This document shows positions 62,823 to 64,000 of a stretch of 64,000 nucleotides of DNA, in pieces (position 1 is the stretch's first letter; the number at the start of each line of letters is the position of its first letter). Both the position numbers and the translations under genes were made by a program. The notes beneath the pieces are model-generated. The model worked only from the letters and a program-made list of their open reading frames with translations. It was not told where the DNA came from and did not search any database. The stretch comes from Candidatus Obscuribacterales bacterium (lineage in GTDB: Bacteria > Cyanobacteriota > Vampirovibrionia > Obscuribacterales > Obscuribacteraceae), in the NCBI GenBank assembly GCA_019752635.1, contig JAIELX010000007.1, forward strand, positions 124,001-188,000, given 5' to 3'.

Positions 62823-64000
62823 CTAACCCACGATTATTCGCGGGCGGCTATCTGGATCGGCTTCCAGTTTGCGCAGTATTTCTCGCGTGACAGGAGCGGT
62901 CTCGCCTTCTCCGAGAAAAATATACTTGAAGACATAGCTTAGCGGATGACCTTCCGTCCACCCGAAGTAAACGTGCGGAATGGTGCCTGTTGTATTTCTC
63001 AAATGCAGCAACAACGCCGCTATTGCATTTGGGATTGCCGGGCTTTCCAATTTCAGTACAAGGAAACGGTCAACCTCGTATCCCGCAACCTCAAGGTATT
63101 CATCGCCAAAATTTGAAGGGTCAGTCAACGCCACTTCAAGAAAGATGAATGTGGCCTCGCTCTCTGTTAGTTTGTGCACTTCCCTCGTTTGCGCTTCTTT
63201 GAGAGCGTAGTCTTCGCTGTCCGGACGATGCGCCAGAAGGTAGATTTGACCATTCCTGGACACCGCCTCCCGCACAAATCTTTCCGCATTGGCATCCATT
63301 CGAACGTCTAAGGTTCGCAACTCGAGCGAGCGTAACGCCCGAGAGACTAGCGAAATAACAAGGATCGAGGCAATGAAGATTGTCGCAATTTGTAGCCCTT
63401 CCGGTTGCTTACTCATGTTCACGATCGAGGTGTATACGAACACGCAGAAGATTGAACCAAACACGATTCTCTTCAACAGGCCTTCTTTCCAGACAGCGAG
63501 CAACACAGCCAGCGCGGCCGACATGAAGAGCACCAAAACTCCGGTAGCGTAGGCTCCGGCCTGTGCATCTACGTCAGCCTTAAACACAATGGTGACTATG
63601 AAGCAAATCATAGTGAAGAATATCACCAAGGGACGTTGCGCCCGCGCCCATTCTGGAGCCATGCCATAGCGGGGCAGATAGCGCGGAACCAAGTTAAGCA
63701 ATCCCGCCATCGCGGAAGCCCCGGCAAACCAGAGAATCAGGATTGTGCTGATGTCATACACAGTGCCAAAAACTTCGCCCAGGTATTCGTGTGCAAGATA
63801 TGACAAGGCGCGGCCATTAGCGGGTCCGCCTTCGTCAAAGTGCTCCGGGGGAATTAGAAGTGTCGTTACGACGGAGCTTGAGAGCAACAGGACAGCCATT
63901 ATCAGAGCGGCTACAACAAGCAACTTCGCCGTGTTCTTGATCCTCCCTGTTGGATGTTGCGGATCTTCGCCATCATCACCTTTTACTAATGGCATCACTG
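62823..64000 (-). CDS. APC-superfamily permease, C-terminal part (cut by window edge)
   Basis: 391 codons are visible and the frame continues past the window, so the N-terminal membrane helices are outside. Six hydrophobic segments remain ([117 protein letters not shown]). A cytoplasmic domain of about 165 residues follows ([40 protein letters not shown]). The layout is that of large APC-type amino-acid or K+ permeases. The ligand cannot be named. Confidence 0.75.
   Translation of the reverse strand, partial: VMPLVKGDDGEDPQHPTGRIKNTAKLLVVAALIMAVLLLSSSVVTTLLIPPEHFDEGGPANGRALSYLAHEYLGEVFGTVYDISTILILWFAGASAMAGLLNLVPRYLPRYGMAPEWARAQRPLVIFFTMICFIVTIVFKADVDAQAGAYATGVLVLFMSAALAVLLAVWKEGLLKRIVFGSIFCVFVYTSIVNMSKQPEGLQIATIFIASILVISLVSRALRSLELRTLDVRMDANAERFVREAVSRNGQIYLLAHRPDSEDYALKEAQTREVHKLTESEATFIFLEVALTDPSNFGDEYLEVAGYEVDRFLVLKLESPAIPNAIAALLLHLRNTTGTIPHVYFGWTEGHPLSYVFKYIFLGEGETAPVTREILRKLEADPDSRPRIIVG

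Overview
The window reads as chromosomal DNA of a free-living Gram-negative-type bacterium. The best guess is a non-photosynthetic cyanobacterial relative such as Obscuribacterales/Melainabacteria. This is inferred from gene content: a PATAN/DUF4388 regulator, very large solenoid and LRR proteins next to Hanks-type kinases, TPR-NHL secreted proteins and many OmpR-type regulators. No rRNA or other taxonomic marker is present, so the assignment is tentative. I see no tRNA, rRNA, CRISPR array or insertion sequence.

Layout. (1) 1-12.8 kb: a cut-off STAS/DUF4388 regulator, an orphan OmpR-type response regulator that may be leaderless, a YhaO/YhaN (SbcDC-like) pair whose catalytic motifs are all degenerate, a thiolase, an aldo/keto reductase, a PlsC acyltransferase with a TPR-NHL secreted protein, a small membrane protein and a secreted alpha/beta hydrolase. 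(2) 12.8-38.2 kb: a block of eight mostly unclassifiable genes, five of them large. They are an LRR protein with an HEFAHH zincin motif; a 1,956-aa protein with a transglutaminase-like triad and a second HExxH site; a 3,081-aa alpha-solenoid giant; an 870-aa membrane-anchored helical protein; an active-looking Ser/Thr kinase; a pseudokinase; a second LRR protein; and a 383-aa protein. They are tied together by shared parts: acidic N-termini, a common C-terminal membrane tail, a common LRR module and a 28-residue Cys repeat. This is my best candidate for an undescribed system. (3) 38.2-43.7 kb: an FMN reductase, a small lipoprotein-like gene and an acyl-CoA operon (PaaK-like ligase, FlK-like thioesterase, three crotonases with different active sites). 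(4) 43.7-64 kb: an ion, pH and osmotic-stress region with two SulP/USP pairs (one SulP frameshifted), a Ca2+/cation exchanger, a two-component system, trehalose-6-phosphate synthase, a wHTH-DUF5985-DUF5985-histidine kinase operon (non-canonical start; kinase lacking its His), three Na+/H+ antiporters, two small secreted proteins and a truncated APC-type permease.

Working together: region 4 can be read as one adaptation region in which two sensory operons sit among ion transporters and a compatible-solute enzyme. The crotonase operon and the distant thiolase could share a beta-oxidation-like route. The giant-protein block looks like a cell-envelope or large-assembly locus under kinase control, but no function can be assigned from sequence alone. 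Several start codons were moved from the longest possible ORF to sites with a ribosome-binding site, and each case is stated in its entry.
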